Assembly (NCBI RefSeq): GCF_014651115.1
Contig: NZ_BMWG01000011.1
Span: forward strand, 1 to 64,000
DNA: 64,000 nt
From: Streptomyces inusitatus
GTDB taxonomy: Bacteria > Actinomycetota > Actinomycetes > Streptomycetales > Streptomycetaceae
Direction of reading: 5' to 3'
Shown: piece by piece, positions 1 to 8,953 of the stretch
Position numbering within the stretch: position 1 is the stretch's first letter
How the letters are laid out: each line of letters begins with the position of its first letter
Translations under genes and position numbers: made by a program
Notes under the pieces: model-generated
Seen by the model: only the letters and a program-made list of their open reading frames with translations
What the model was told of the DNA's origin: nothing
Databases searched by the model: none

Positions 1-867
1 TCCTCCGCCTTGCGATCTGGGGGCACCTCCCGGGCCGAAGGCCCAGGGGGAGCACCAGACCCCGCCAGACCCTCCCTACGGGAGGACGACGCTACTTTGA
101 AGACACTCCCTAGCGCCGCGCACGAGCCCCATCCGGCGTTCCGCCAACCCGGAACGAGCAGTTCACCCGTGCACGTCGTAACGGCCCCCGCTGCCTGCGC
201 CCGGTGGCAGTCGTCATGATGCTGCGGCGGCGCGGACGCGCGCCTGCCCGATCGGAGCCGGAGCATGGTCCGGGAACGGCGTCGGGCTCGGGTAACGCCC
301 GCCGTGACAGCTCCCGCATCGCGGCAGTCTGCCGCTCCACCGCTGCCGCGATCCCCGGATCCACCCGGGACGGTCGGGCGGCCTGGCGGTGCGCCTCGAC
401 CGCACGGCGTGGCGGGCACAAGGAGAGCGAGGCGACCGTCCACGACCTGCCCACGCGGCAGGCGGAGAGGGCACCGGCCCACAAGACCGCGGCGAAGAAG
501 ACGCCGGCCGGGACGGCCACCGCGAAGAAGACCACGGGACGGAAACTGAAGAAGTCGGCGCAGACCGGCATGCGGCCTCTCGGCAGCAGACGTGTGACTG
601 AGTGCGGCAGTTGGCCCTTGGGCACCGTTGTTGGGCTACGGCTTCGCGACCTGGGAGCCGGTGCTGTGAGCCAAGGTCCGATGGTCGTCACCGAGACTGG
701 CGTATGTCACCTGAGTCCTGCTGGGGGCTGTCTGCTGTGGCGCCGGTGGTGAGCAGGACGTGGTTGTGGGGGCCTTGTTCCAGATGGTTCTGCGGTGCGC
801 GGACGGTTTCCCGCCCGGCCGGCCTGGTTGGCCTGCTCGGGCGGGAGACGCGCCTTTGGTGTGACCG
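1..867. other. No intact gene; possible Lys/Ala-rich relic
   Basis: I find no convincing intact gene here. Between about 437 and 598 the plus strand reads a Lys/Ala/Thr-rich stretch (HKTAAKKTPAG, TAKKTTGRKLKKS) like the basic tails of actinobacterial DNA-binding proteins such as Ku or HupS. The frame has no recognisable upstream domain, so it may be a relic or chance. Several overlapping frames are open on both strands, as expected for very GC-rich DNA. Confidence 0.25.
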
Positions 868-1374
868 TCAGTGGCCTGCGGGATCAACGTAGTTGACGGG
901 GTCCCCGCTGCAGTAGGCGTACGCGTTGAGCCCGCCCGCGCCGAAGGGCGACGCGGCGTCCGGACTGTGGAAACGGGAGAGCGTCGGGCTGTAGGCGCGG
1001 TAGCCGTTGCCCAGGAGATACCAGCCTGTGGAAGAGTCCGGAGCCGGGCTCCCGGCCGGCCCGCCGCTGCCGTATGCCCCGTACTGGAGGCGCTCGGAGG
1101 CATCCTCACGGCGGCCCGCGGGCGTGAGCCTGTCGATGGCCGCGGGCAGTCCCCGCGCGATCTGTGCCGCAAGGTCCCGGGCTTCCACGCCATGGTCCGC
1201 CGCCACCGCGGCCAGCGGCCTGCCGCCGGCCTCCAGCACCTCGTCGGCCGACACCGGCTCATTGGCTCCGTCGGCGAACCAGGAGTCGGCCTGGTCCAGC
1301 GTCAGCGCCAGTTCGACGTCCCCAGCAACAGCCTGCGCCGGGTCCTTGCCCGTGAAGAGGATCGTGATGGCCAA
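868..1374 (-). CDS. RHS repeat-associated core domain protein, short
   Basis: 168 aa from a TTG start preceded by GGGAGGG with a 6-nt gap; a longer in-frame extension exists but lacks a ribosome binding site. The C-terminal third carries the RHS core signature: GWYLLGNGYRAYSPTLSRF followed by SPDAASPFGAGGLNAYAYC and DPVNYVDPAGH. RHS/YD-repeat proteins are normally more than 1000 aa, with this core just before a variable toxin domain. Here the YD repeats are missing and translation stops right after the core, so the gene carries no toxin tip. It may be a decayed polymorphic-toxin gene or one of the small stand-alone RHS-core proteins common in Streptomyces. The N-terminal 100 residues (MAITILFTGKDPAQAV) are unrecognised. 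Confidence 0.6.
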   Translation of the reverse strand: MAITILFTGKDPAQAVAGDVELALTLDQADSWFADGANEPVSADEVLEAGGRPLAAVAADHGVEARDLAAQIARGLPAAIDRLTPAGRREDASERLQYGAYGSGGPAGSPAPDSSTGWYLLGNGYRAYSPTLSRFHSPDAASPFGAGGLNAYAYCSGDPVNYVDPAGH

Positions 1375-1763
1375 GACATTCCCTCCCAAAGGCGGGCGCG
1401 CCATGCCCGACCGGCCCGCGCGCCATGCATTCATGATCATGACATCCGAAACACACCGTCCGGGCCCGCCCCCGGACCCGCCGGACTCTCCGCGCCCAGT
1501 GACTCCCGGTCTTCGGCACTGGCGACAGGAAGGCTGCCGTACGAGTGCTTGTGACCAGTCGAATGACTCGTTGGTGACAACCAGACCGCCTCGACGGACG
1601 TCAGCATCAAGATCGTCTATGTCTATCGGGTGATCGGTGGTCCCGCGCCGGGCTCGGACCGCTCCTGCCGCGGCGCGCCTGCACACCCGCGGCGGCCAGC
1701 GGCACAGCTGGCATCGGCGGGAACGGCCGGGCCAGCCAGAGCGCTCAGGGGCCGCCTATCGCG

Positions 1764-1788
1764 CTCAGTCACAAAGGCTGTGACTGAG
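1764..1788. terminator. Hairpin, likely terminator
   Basis: Perfect 10-bp stem, CTCAGTCACA and TGTGACTGAG, with a 5-nt loop. It lies between the RHS-core gene and the minus-strand gene fragment and secreted-protein gene upstream of it. No U-tract is obvious, as is usual for streptomycete terminators. Confidence 0.5.
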
Positions 1789-1809
1789 GCACCGCCCCGG
1801 TGGTGGGGC

Positions 1810-1942
1810 TCAGCCCGGCAGCATGATCACCGCAAGGACGGCCATTTCCGCGAGGACCTGTGCCGCGAATGCCGCCCGCCGGACCGTGCCGGCGTGCTGG
1901 AGCCGCTCGGGCAGGAAGAGAACGGCGAGGAAGGCGACTCCG
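1810..1942 (-). pseudogene. C-terminal fragment of a lost membrane protein
   Basis: The minus strand reads a hydrophobic stretch (FETGVAFLAVLFLPERLQ, then AAQVLAEMAVLAVIMLPG, stop) that looks like the last membrane segment of a longer protein. It has no start codon and begins inside the end of the crystallin-like gene, in another frame. The rest of the gene appears to have been deleted when the two sequences were joined. The parent family is not recognisable. Confidence 0.35.
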
Positions 1943-1945
1943 GTT

Positions 1946-2563
1946 TCAAAGGGCTTCGCCGACCGCTTTCACCGCGAAGGAACTGGCCGTGTCATTCATT
2001 GCGCTGCCGACCCAGGTCGTGCGGTCGTAGAGGTTGCTGATGCCACCGTAATTGGGCTCCGCCCACAGCTTGACCTGGCAGTTGTTGTAACTCCACACGG
2101 AGCTGATGGTGTTGTCGAAGCCGTGGCTGCTGAGGTTGCCGCTTCCGTCCCAGTCCGCGTCGTTCTTGCAGTAGTCGCCGTTGTCGCCGCCGTGATGGAG
2201 CGAGAGTGTGAGGGAGTAGCCCTGGTACGAGGCGTCCTCGAAGAGGACGGCGCCGACGCCGACGGCGAGGGTGCCGGCCGTGGTGCTGCGTGGGGCGGCT
2301 GTGTTGAGCCGGGCCTGGAATTTCTTGTCCGTGGCGGCTTCCGCAGGGGTGATGGGGGCGTTGGTGATGCGGCCGCCGGTGGCGGCAGCGATGCTCTCGC
2401 GGAAGGTGGTGTAGCAGGCGGTTGTCCCGGTGGCCAGGGTGGCGACGCAGTGGGGGCCGGTCGTGGCCCGGGGGGGCTGGGCTGCGGCGGCGGGGGCCGG
2501 AATCAGCAGGACGCTCGCGCACGCGGCTGCGGTGAGTCCGGTCACAGCTGTTCTCATGTTCAT
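1946..2563 (-). CDS. Secreted beta/gamma-crystallin-like protein
   Basis: 205 aa. The start is taken at the second of three clustered ATGs because GAGGAAG lies just upstream of it. Residues 1-30 form a classical Sec signal peptide (TAVTGLTAAACASVLLIPAP with an Ala-rich cleavage site). The mature protein has an unrecognised first half and a second half of crystallin fold type, with motifs such as VGAVLFEDASYQGYSLTL, DNTISSVWSYNNCQVKL and EPNYGGISNLYD. Related Streptomyces exoproteins include the metalloproteinase inhibitor and spherulin-like proteins. Likely extracellular; Ca-binding or inhibitor activity is inferred from fold only. It stands alone, with the hairpin downstream. Confidence 0.7.
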   Translation of the reverse strand: MNMRTAVTGLTAAACASVLLIPAPAAAAQPPRATTGPHCVATLATGTTACYTTFRESIAAATGGRITNAPITPAEAATDKKFQARLNTAAPRSTTAGTLAVGVGAVLFEDASYQGYSLTLSLHHGGDNGDYCKNDADWDGSGNLSSHGFDNTISSVWSYNNCQVKLWAEPNYGGISNLYDRTTWVGSAMNDTASSFAVKAVGEAL

Positions 2564-2873
2564 GTTCTTCCTCATTTCCGTTTGGGGTGGGGGCTGTTGT
2601 CCGGGGCCGGCCGGTGCGGCGGTGCGGGTGTTTACCCGCTGATCCCGCCACAGCGGGCGGAGCGGGGCACGGTCTGGCCGGGGATGGGGTGGTGCGGCCC
2701 GGGGCCCTGTCAGGTCCCCCGGCCCGGCGGCGTCCGCCGGGCCGGGCAGCTGTGGGAAGGGTTCGCGGCCCGGTCAGTCCGGCGGCGTGCGCGGCGGGGA
2801 CGGGGGAACCGTTGACCGGAGCCGGAATCGTCGGCTGGGGGCTGGAGGTCCTTGGCTGCCCGTCACCCGGCTG

Positions 2874-3848
2874 TCAGCCGTGCCAGGAGTAGCCGTTCAA
2901 CATGAGGCGGTCCAAGTTGCGGTCGCCGCTGCCACTAAGGGCATGCGGGACGTTCCGGTAGCCGCGTGTGGCATCCACGTAGAACCAGGAGGGGTCTGCT
3001 CCCCTGGTCGAGTTCGCGGCCCAGAGAGATAGCGCGGCCCAATCCCGTTGCAGTTCCACTCCGTACTCGCCGAGGGTACTTGAGTACATGCCGTTGTCTT
3101 CGAGGATGGACCCGTATCGCATGATGGTTTCAATGCGCCTTGCCATCCAGCCGAACCGGAAGGACTCGGAGGTCGCGGCAATGATGCGAATAAAGGCATC
3201 GCGAACCGCCGGCACATCGTTGGTACTGCTCAGACCCGTCAAGACAGCAATGGCGGCGGCCATACTTTGAATGGTGAGTCCCAGGTTCTGCCGCCTCTCG
3301 CCCGGGTCGAGCTGGCCTGAACCGCTGTACCTGCTGCCGAAGGCGAGAGACTGGAATTCGACATTCGGGTCGTTGAATACATGCCGGAGAATGTCCCGGG
3401 CGCGACGCGCATCTCCGTTCGCGACCATGTCGCGGAAGGCGTAGAAGCGAGACGGACGGTTGCGATCAGGTTGGGCTCTGATCCCGATGAGATAGAGGTT
3501 GTCTGCCCAGAGGTAGAGGGTCAGCCGGTGTTGATGGCTCTGATTCCGATCGATCACCTGGATCTCGATCAGATTATTCCCAATAGGCTCGGTGTGCCGC
3601 ACATTGGCAACCGGTGTTGGCGTACCTATTGAGCGGTGGATGTCGTCGAGAAAGTGACGGAACGCATTGGCAGCAAGGCCGGGGTGCGTTAGACCGACGA
3701 TGTCGGTGACGTCCCATCGGTGGGCCCTGAACCCGTACACCGGCGGCTGCGCGCGGGCGGGGGCGGCTGTCAGCACCGGCGTCAGGAGGGTGGCGGCCAG
3801 GCCTGCGGTCAGCAGGGAGCGCCGGCGAAGGGCATGCTGTTCGGTCAT
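2874..3848 (-). CDS. Secreted ribosome-inactivating protein (rRNA N-glycosidase)
   Basis: 324 aa. Residues 1-33 are a twin-arginine-like signal (LRRRSLLTAGLAATLLTPV). The mature part has the fold landmarks of ricin A-chain-type N-glycosidases, which remove one adenine from the sarcin-ricin loop of large-subunit rRNA. The equivalents of all five ricin active-site residues are visible: Tyr119 in NLYLIGIRA, Tyr174 in FGSRYSGSGQL, Glu228 and Arg231 in TSESFRFGWMARRIE, and Trp270 in LQRDWAALSLWA. Streptomyces coelicolor has a characterised protein of this type. It is transcribed divergently from an XRE-NB-ARC-TPR regulator. No immunity gene is visible, and bacterial ribosomes are usually poor substrates, so eukaryotic targets such as protists, fungi or insects are plausible. 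Confidence 0.85.
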   Translation of the reverse strand: MTEQHALRRRSLLTAGLAATLLTPVLTAAPARAQPPVYGFRAHRWDVTDIVGLTHPGLAANAFRHFLDDIHRSIGTPTPVANVRHTEPIGNNLIEIQVIDRNQSHQHRLTLYLWADNLYLIGIRAQPDRNRPSRFYAFRDMVANGDARRARDILRHVFNDPNVEFQSLAFGSRYSGSGQLDPGERRQNLGLTIQSMAAAIAVLTGLSSTNDVPAVRDAFIRIIAATSESFRFGWMARRIETIMRYGSILEDNGMYSSTLGEYGVELQRDWAALSLWAANSTRGADPSWFYVDATRGYRNVPHALSGSGDRNLDRLMLNGYSWHG

Positions 3849-3960
3849 GGAGAAGGTGTCCCTGGTCGATGGGGTAGCACAGCGGGGCGTGGCCCCGAGT
3901 ACCGCTTTCGTCCGCTGAGATCTGCCGCCCATTCCAGCACCGGGGCGGTTGCCGTCACCA

Positions 3961-3982
3961 GGCGGAACACCGGCGGAACACC
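3961..3982. promoter_or_regulatory. 11-bp direct repeat in the divergent promoter region
   Basis: Two perfect tandem copies of GGCGGAACACC followed by a partial third (GGCAGAA) lie about 80 bp before the regulator gene and 110 bp before the toxin gene. The 11-bp spacing is one helical turn, which suits cooperative protein binding. This is a candidate site for the adjacent regulator; no direct evidence. Confidence 0.35.
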
Positions 3983-4058
3983 GGCAGAAGCAAGGGCGTC
4001 CATACTTGTGCCGGATGATCAAGGCCCCGCCCGGGGGGCGTGCATGTGAGGGGGAACC

Positions 4059-6341
4059 ATGACCACGACCACGGACGGTGGTTTCGGGCAGCGTCTGCGT
4101 GTCCTGCGCGCTGGTGCCGGACTCAGCCAGGAGCAACTCGCCCACGCGGCGGGGGTGAGCGTACGGGCGCTCGCGGACATGGAACGCGGCCGCACCAGGG
4201 GGCCGCAGTACAGGACCGTGAAAGCGCTGGCCCGCGCCCTGAAGCTGGACCCCGACGAGACCCGGGAGCTGGAGGCGGCCGCCGCCTCGGGGCGGTCGGG
4301 CACCGGCCGGGCACCGGCCGGAGCCCTGGACCTCCCCAGGGACACCCACGACTTCACCGCCCGCGGTCACGCCCTCGCCACTCTCGCCGCCCTGGCCGAC
4401 ACCGCGGAACCTGCCTGCCCGCCGGTAGCCGTCGTCGCGGGCGCGCCGGGCCTGGGGAAGACCGCGTTCGCCGTCCACGCCGCCCACCACCTCACCCCCC
4501 GCTTCCCCGACGGACAGTTACACCTCGACCTGCGCGCCATGGACCCGGAACCGATTGACCCCCTGGACGCGCTCGCCCGGCTGCTGACAGCCCTCGGTGT
4601 CACCGGCCAGGCCCTGCCCCGGAGTCTGGAGGACCGGGCCGCGCTTTTCCGCTCCCTCACCGCTGCCCGCCGTCTGCTCCTCGTCCTCGACAACGCCGCC
4701 GACGAACCCCAGATACGCCCCCTCCTCCCCGCCACCGGCCCCTCCCTCGCCATCGTCACCAGCCGCAACAGCCTCACCGGCCTCGACGCCGTCCACCGCC
4801 TCGACCTCCCCCTCCTGCGCCGCGAGGAAGCGGTCGAACTCCTCACACGCATCGTCGGCCCCGACCGGGTCGCCCGCGAGACACAGGCCGCCCGCGACCT
4901 CGCCGACCGCTGCGGGCACCTGCCGCTCGCCCTGCGCATCGCCGGACAGCGCCTCGCCGCCCGGCCCCGCGAAACCCTCGGAAAACTCGCCGCCCTCCTC
5001 AACCAGGAGGAACGCCGGCTTGACCTCCTCCAGACCGGCGACCGCCAAGTCCGGGCCGCGTTCGCCCTCTCCTACCAACAGCTCGACCCCGCCTCCCGCC
5101 TCCTCTGGCGACGCTGCGCCCTCGCGGCGGGCCCCGACGTCAGCCCTGAGACCGCCGCCCTCCTCGCCGGCATCCCGCTCCGCGACACCCGGCTCCGGCT
5201 GGAGGAACTCTGCGACCGCGGACTCCTCCACCCCGACCCCACCGCCGAGCGCTACCGCTTCCACGACCTCCTCAGGCTCTTCGCCGCCGAACGGCTCGCC
5301 GCCGACGACGACCCGGCGACCCGTGAGGAGGCCCTGGACCGGACCGCCCGCTGGATGCTCGCCCGCGCCACCACCGCAGCCCTCCACTTCGACGCCGAAC
5401 GCCACAGTGCTCCGGCCGGTGACCCCGACCCCGTCACCGCCCCGGCCGACCGCGACCAGGCCCGCGCATGGCTGGAAGCCGAACGGGACCAGTGGCTCGC
5501 CGCCCTCGACCACACCCACACCGCCGGCCATCACCGGCAGGTTCTGGACACGGCCGAGGCCATGCACTGGTTCTCCGACCTCGCCCAGCACTGGCCCCAG
5601 TGGACCGACGTCTTCCGGCACTCCTCCGACGCCGCCCGCACCCTCGCCAGCCCGCATGAAGAAGCGACCCACCTCAACTACCTCGCCTGGGCCCACAGCA
5701 TCTGCGCCCACAACCCCCCGGCCGCCCTCGAAGCCGCCGACGCCGCCCTCACCGCCGCACGCGCCTGCGGCGACCCGCTCCAGACCGGCTGGGCCCTCGC
5801 CTACGGCGCCGGAGCGCTGCGCCGCCTCGGCCGCACCGACGAGGCCATCGCTCGCCTGCGTGCCTCGGCCGCCTGCCACCACGACAACCCCACCACCCCG
5901 GGCAGACTCGCTGAACTCACCAGCCTCAATGGCCTCGGCGAGACCCTGCGCCAGCACGGCCGCGCCGACGAAGCCCTCGAACACCACCTGAACAGCCTCA
6001 CTATCTGCCAGCAGGACCACCCCGGGCTCTCACCCCACCTGCTCGCCATCTACCGGGCCATAGCCCTGCGGCACCTCGGCAACACCTACGCCGCCCTCGC
6101 CTGCTGGCAGGAAGCCGAACCCCCCCTGCGCCAAGCCCTCACCGCCTTCGAACAAGCAGACTCACCCGCCCGCAGCGGACCCGTCCAGCTCGAACTCGGC
6201 CGCGTCCTGCTGCGCCTCGGCCGCCCCGACGAGGCCCGCACCACCCTTGCCGCCGCCCTCCACACCCTCACCACCCACCACCACCCCCTCCAGACCGAAG
6301 CCGCCACCGAGCTCGACGCCCTCGCCCCGACCCACCACTGA
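4059..6341 (+). CDS. XRE-NB-ARC-TPR transcriptional regulator
   Basis: 760 aa, ATG preceded by GAGGGGGA. Residues 8-65 are a helix-turn-helix of XRE type (LSQEQLAHAAGVSVRALAD). Residues 100-430 are a STAND/NB-ARC ATPase with a P-loop GAPGLGKT at 128-135, Walker B LLLVLDN, a sensor segment IVTSRNSL and the GLPL-like CGHLPLALRIAG. The C-terminal half is alpha-helical with TPR-like repeats (GDPLQTGWALAYGAGALRRLG, QHGRADEALEHHLNS). The architecture is that of ATP-dependent signal-integrating regulators related to AfsR, but with XRE in place of the SARP DNA-binding domain. It is divergent from the ribosome-inactivating protein gene with 210 bp between, so it may control that gene. The ligand is unknown. 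Confidence 0.85.
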   Translation: MTTTTDGGFGQRLRVLRAGAGLSQEQLAHAAGVSVRALADMERGRTRGPQYRTVKALARALKLDPDETRELEAAAASGRSGTGRAPAGALDLPRDTHDFTARGHALATLAALADTAEPACPPVAVVAGAPGLGKTAFAVHAAHHLTPRFPDGQLHLDLRAMDPEPIDPLDALARLLTALGVTGQALPRSLEDRAALFRSLTAARRLLLVLDNAADEPQIRPLLPATGPSLAIVTSRNSLTGLDAVHRLDLPLLRREEAVELLTRIVGPDRVARETQAARDLADRCGHLPLALRIAGQRLAARPRETLGKLAALLNQEERRLDLLQTGDRQVRAAFALSYQQLDPASRLLWRRCALAAGPDVSPETAALLAGIPLRDTRLRLEELCDRGLLHPDPTAERYRFHDLLRLFAAERLAADDDPATREEALDRTARWMLARATTAALHFDAERHSAPAGDPDPVTAPADRDQARAWLEAERDQWLAALDHTHTAGHHRQVLDTAEAMHWFSDLAQHWPQWTDVFRHSSDAARTLASPHEEATHLNYLAWAHSICAHNPPAALEAADAALTAARACGDPLQTGWALAYGAGALRRLGRTDEAIARLRASAACHHDNPTTPGRLAELTSLNGLGETLRQHGRADEALEHHLNSLTICQQDHPGLSPHLLAIYRAIALRHLGNTYAALACWQEAEPPLRQALTAFEQADSPARSGPVQLELGRVLLRLGRPDEARTTLAAALHTLTTHHHPLQTEAATELDALAPTHH

Positions 6342-6362
6342 TACCCGCCCTGCCCCTGGCCC

Positions 6363-7077
6363 TTTGCGAGCCGACTGGCCCAGGGCGCTAGCGCGGTACT
6401 CCGGCAGCGCGGTCTCCACGGCCTGGAGCGCGGCGTGGGCGACGTCCTTGCTATCGGAAACGCCCTCCCGCTCGTGATCACCGGCGGGTACGCCGTACAG
6501 GCCCACGGCCTGGTCGACCGGCTCTCGCAGGACCTCGACGTCGCCACCGAGAACCCGGCCCCTCTCGACGAGATCATCCGCACGGTCGGCGACGGTCTCG
6601 CCGAGCGCGGCTGGGGCGTCCCGGCACATCGAGTCCGGCCCGCTGGCGGGCCGGCTCATCGCCACCGACCGCGCCACCGGCGAGGAGTGCGAGGTCGATG
6701 TCCTCAAGGAAGCCTTCTGGGCCCCGCCGACGATCACTGAGTACGGTCCCGTCCTCGCTCTGGACGACGTGATCGGCACCAAGGCCCGCGACCTCGCCGA
6801 CCGCGGCGCGGTCCGCGATCTCATCGACGTCCACGCCGCGATGCGGCACCGCTCCACCGCGGAGCTGGAGAACCTCGGCCGCCGCCACGCCCGCTTCGAG
6901 TTCAGCCTCCACGACCTGCGCGACCGGCTCCAGGGAGCCGAGTGGTGGGACGACCAGGACTTCGCCGACTACGGCCTGGACCCCGGGCACGTGGCGGACC
7001 TGCGCGCATGGGCACTGGACTGGGCCACCGACCTCGACAACCGCCTCCACCACAACGACCACAGCGACGACGGGTAA
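6363..7077 (+). pseudogene. Frameshifted AbiEii/nucleotidyltransferase toxin-family gene
   Basis: The frame from about 6363 reads the N-terminus of the family (RLAQGASAVLRQ, DVLAIGNALPLVITGG, YAVQAHGLVDRLSQDLD) without a start codon before a GTG at 6435. Near 6630 homology moves to the next frame (SGPLAGRLIATDRATGEE, EVDVLKEAFWAPP, GPVLALDDVIGTKARDL) and continues to the stop (AEWWDDQDFADYGLD, RAWALDWATDLDNR). The GG...DLD nucleotidyltransferase core is in the first piece. One +1 frameshift plus loss of the start makes this a likely pseudogene, unless the shift is a sequencing error. The family includes the toxins of type IV AbiE systems and many stand-alone actinobacterial proteins. No AbiEi antitoxin is next to it. 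Confidence 0.7.
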
Positions 7078-7085
7078 CCATCTCC

Positions 7086-7125
7086 CCGACCCGACCCGAC
7101 CCGACCCGACCCGACCCGACCCGAC
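7086..7125. repeat. CCGAC pentanucleotide tandem repeat, 8 copies
   Basis: Eight perfect head-to-tail copies of CCGAC start a few bases after the stop of the nucleotidyltransferase relic. Such a microsatellite is prone to slippage and is noncoding here. Confidence 0.9.
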
Positions 7126-7531
7126 CCCCGACGCCGAGCCGGGGACCGGGCGTGCAGCGGAGCGCCGGATTTCGGTGCCAGTCCGGTAGGCGGGCGGTCT
7201 CCCCCGCACCCCGAAAACATGATCCCCTGCACCAGTCCGATCAAAGGGGGTGGGAAGCGGTGGACAAGGCACGCCTGTTCCAGAACGGCACGGCCGGACC
7301 CGTGGTCTTCGCGCGCGAGATCGGCGACGAGCCCTGGTGGCGTTGTCAGAAGACCTCGCTGGTCTGCGCGTTCTGCCTGACGCGCGTGGTGTCGGTGCGC
7401 TGTTCCGGTGGGCCGTGGTGCTTCTCGGGGTGCGCTGTTCCGGCTAGTGCTGTGACCGGGATGGTTCACCGTGGGATGGAGGCGGCTCACGAGACGAGCG
7501 CGGTCCGCGAGGCGAGTGGTATTACTGGTGG
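7126..7531. other. No clear gene; weak VapB-like start at 7261
   Basis: A GTG at 7261 is preceded by a purine-rich stretch (AAAGGGGGTGGGA) and reads VDKARLFQNGTAGPVVFARE, whose first ten residues recall the N-terminus of VapB antitoxins. After about 25 residues the frame becomes implausible, and the VapB Leu-Pro-Lys-Glu segment is absent. I treat it as a relic or coincidence. Confidence 0.2.
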
Positions 7532-7909
7532 ATGCAGGAAGAGACCGCGCGGTCCGCGATCGACACGTTCATCTCCGCGTTCAATGCCTCGGACGACGGC
7601 TATGTGACTGCGCTGCTCTCTCAGGCCCTGACCTCGGACGTGGTCTTCTGGGGACCGTTGGGCCGCAGTGAGGGGATCGAGGCGGTCGAGCGGTTCGTGC
7701 TTGACATCCGGCGCCACCCCGCGGGCACCGGCACGATGGTGCGCTGTTCGGCGGTGGACATGCCGGACGAGTGGGCCCGGTACCAGTGGGTCTTCACGAC
7801 GCCGGATGGAGGCCCCCGCCTGGCGGGAACGGACGTCGTCCATCTGCGGCGGAGCCTCATCGACCAGGTCATCGTCTTCGCGGGGGAGATCGAGCCGTCC
7901 GCCTCCTGA
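7532..7909 (+). CDS. SnoaL/NTF2-like fold protein
   Basis: 125 aa. It starts with the alpha helix typical of the NTF2-like superfamily (EETARSAIDTFISAFNASD). A strand-rich half follows, with features such as LTSDVVFWGPLGRSEGIEA, RCSAVDMPDEWARYQWVFT and GGPRLAGTDVVHLRRSLID. Small proteins of this fold act as isomerases, cyclases or ligand-binding proteins; nothing here fixes a substrate. It is isolated, with the duplicated segment beginning 26 bp after its stop. The ribosome binding site is weak (GAGGCGAG, distant from the ATG). Confidence 0.65.
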   Translation: MQEETARSAIDTFISAFNASDDGYVTALLSQALTSDVVFWGPLGRSEGIEAVERFVLDIRRHPAGTGTMVRCSAVDMPDEWARYQWVFTTPDGGPRLAGTDVVHLRRSLIDQVIVFAGEIEPSAS

Positions 7910-7934
7910 GTCATTCTCCTCTGGCGCGCGCCGT

Positions 7935-8252
7935 CAGCTCATGCGGGCCGGTCACCGGAGCGACTTCGAACGCCCTTTCAGCGAGCTGATGGCGGCGCTG
8001 ATCATGGAGCAGTGGTGGCACGGCATGTACTTCGCGATCGGCGCGGGCAGCCTGGTCGAGGCCCAGCCCGACCGGATCGCCGGCGACCGGGCACACAGCG
8101 AGGCGTCCACGGCGTGATCCCGGGCCCGGCCCTCAGGAGTCACGCCGTGCCGGGCATCGAACGTTCGGACGGTCGAGGTCCATCCGGATTGCCCCGCGGA
8201 GCGGGTGGGGAAAGCAGATGGCGGTGCCTGAGCCGCCCGCGGTGCGGCATCG
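7935..8252. repeat. 318-bp direct duplication, copy A
   Basis: This segment matches 14212-14529 over 318 bp with four mismatches and no gaps. It carries the last 60 codons of the 651-aa protein encoded at 12439-14394 (AALIMEQWWHGMYFAIGAG, EAQPDRIAGDRAHSEASTA, stop at 8117) plus 135 bp of downstream DNA. The coding part here has no start, so it is a pseudogene fragment. The two copies are in direct orientation, 6.3 kb apart. Two of the four differences change residues (FQRP to FERP, SEPM to SELM). Confidence 0.95.
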
Positions 8253-8612
8253 ACGAGGACGAGGGATGGTCGGACACCAACGGCCGCGGCTCGCGCGTGA
8301 CGTGAAACACGCCTGCGCGGCCTACCCGCACTGACAGCAGTGTCGCGGACCCGGGCCGTGGCAGGTCCACCGCCGCCCGGGACCCTCCTTCCACCGCATT
8401 TGCGCGGAAAAGCGCCTTCGGCGTCGCTGTGACCGGGAAGGTCGTTGAGGAGGGCGGCGAACTGATGCTCGCCGTCAGTCACGGTCGACATCCTCTTGTT
8501 GGGCGTCCCGCCGTTCATCGTGTGCGGGGCGGGGTCATACGGGCGTGGAGCGGGGCCGCGCCGACCCGGCCCGAAACGGCGGGCGATCCCGGCGGGTCGG
8601 CTTCCTCGGGGT

Positions 8613-8934
8613 GCGGGCCCCGGCGGGCCGGGTGCGGACGGCGAGCACGGTGCATCCGGCGCTGCTGGACATCTGATGCTCGGTGCCGGGGCCCTCCACG
8701 ATCAGATAGCCCTTGGCGATGGACATGCCGTCGCTCCGGGCGCAGTGTGAGCTCGCCGGTGTCCGTCTCGTACCCGACTGCAGCGATGTGCCCGGCGAGG
8801 TCGGGGGCGATGGCCGCCCACCGCTCGCGCAGCGCGCCGCCGGCGGCCGGGAGCTCCCAGGCCCGCTCGGCGATCAGCGCGCTGATCGCCGCACCGACCC
8901 CGAGCGGCTCGCGCCCGTCGCGCCGCACGTTCAT
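8613..8934 (-). pseudogene. DciA/DUF721 family relic
   Basis: From an ATG at 8934 the minus strand reads MNVRRDGREPLGVGAAISAL, then AERAWELPAAGGALRERWAA, PDLAGHIAAVGYETDTGELT and LRPE. This is the DUF721 domain of actinobacterial DciA-like proteins (helicase-loading or plasmid-borne relatives). At about 8734 the frame is lost. The C-terminal CTVLAVRTRPAG, matching the end of the domain, appears in another frame. At least one indel has destroyed the gene. Confidence 0.55.
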
Positions 8935-8953
8935 CGGGGTCCCGCTGTCTGGG

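Noticed and set aside
1..867. Ku or HU protein gene
   Set aside because: Only a Lys/Ala-rich tail is visible; such tails arise easily and no domain precedes it.
4518..6020. 500-codon minus-strand open frame opposite the NB-ARC regulator
   Set aside because: Glu/Gly/Val-biased antisense shadow.
7261..7607. VapB-like antitoxin gene
   Set aside because: Only about ten N-terminal residues resemble VapB, no VapC toxin follows, and the rest of the frame is implausible.
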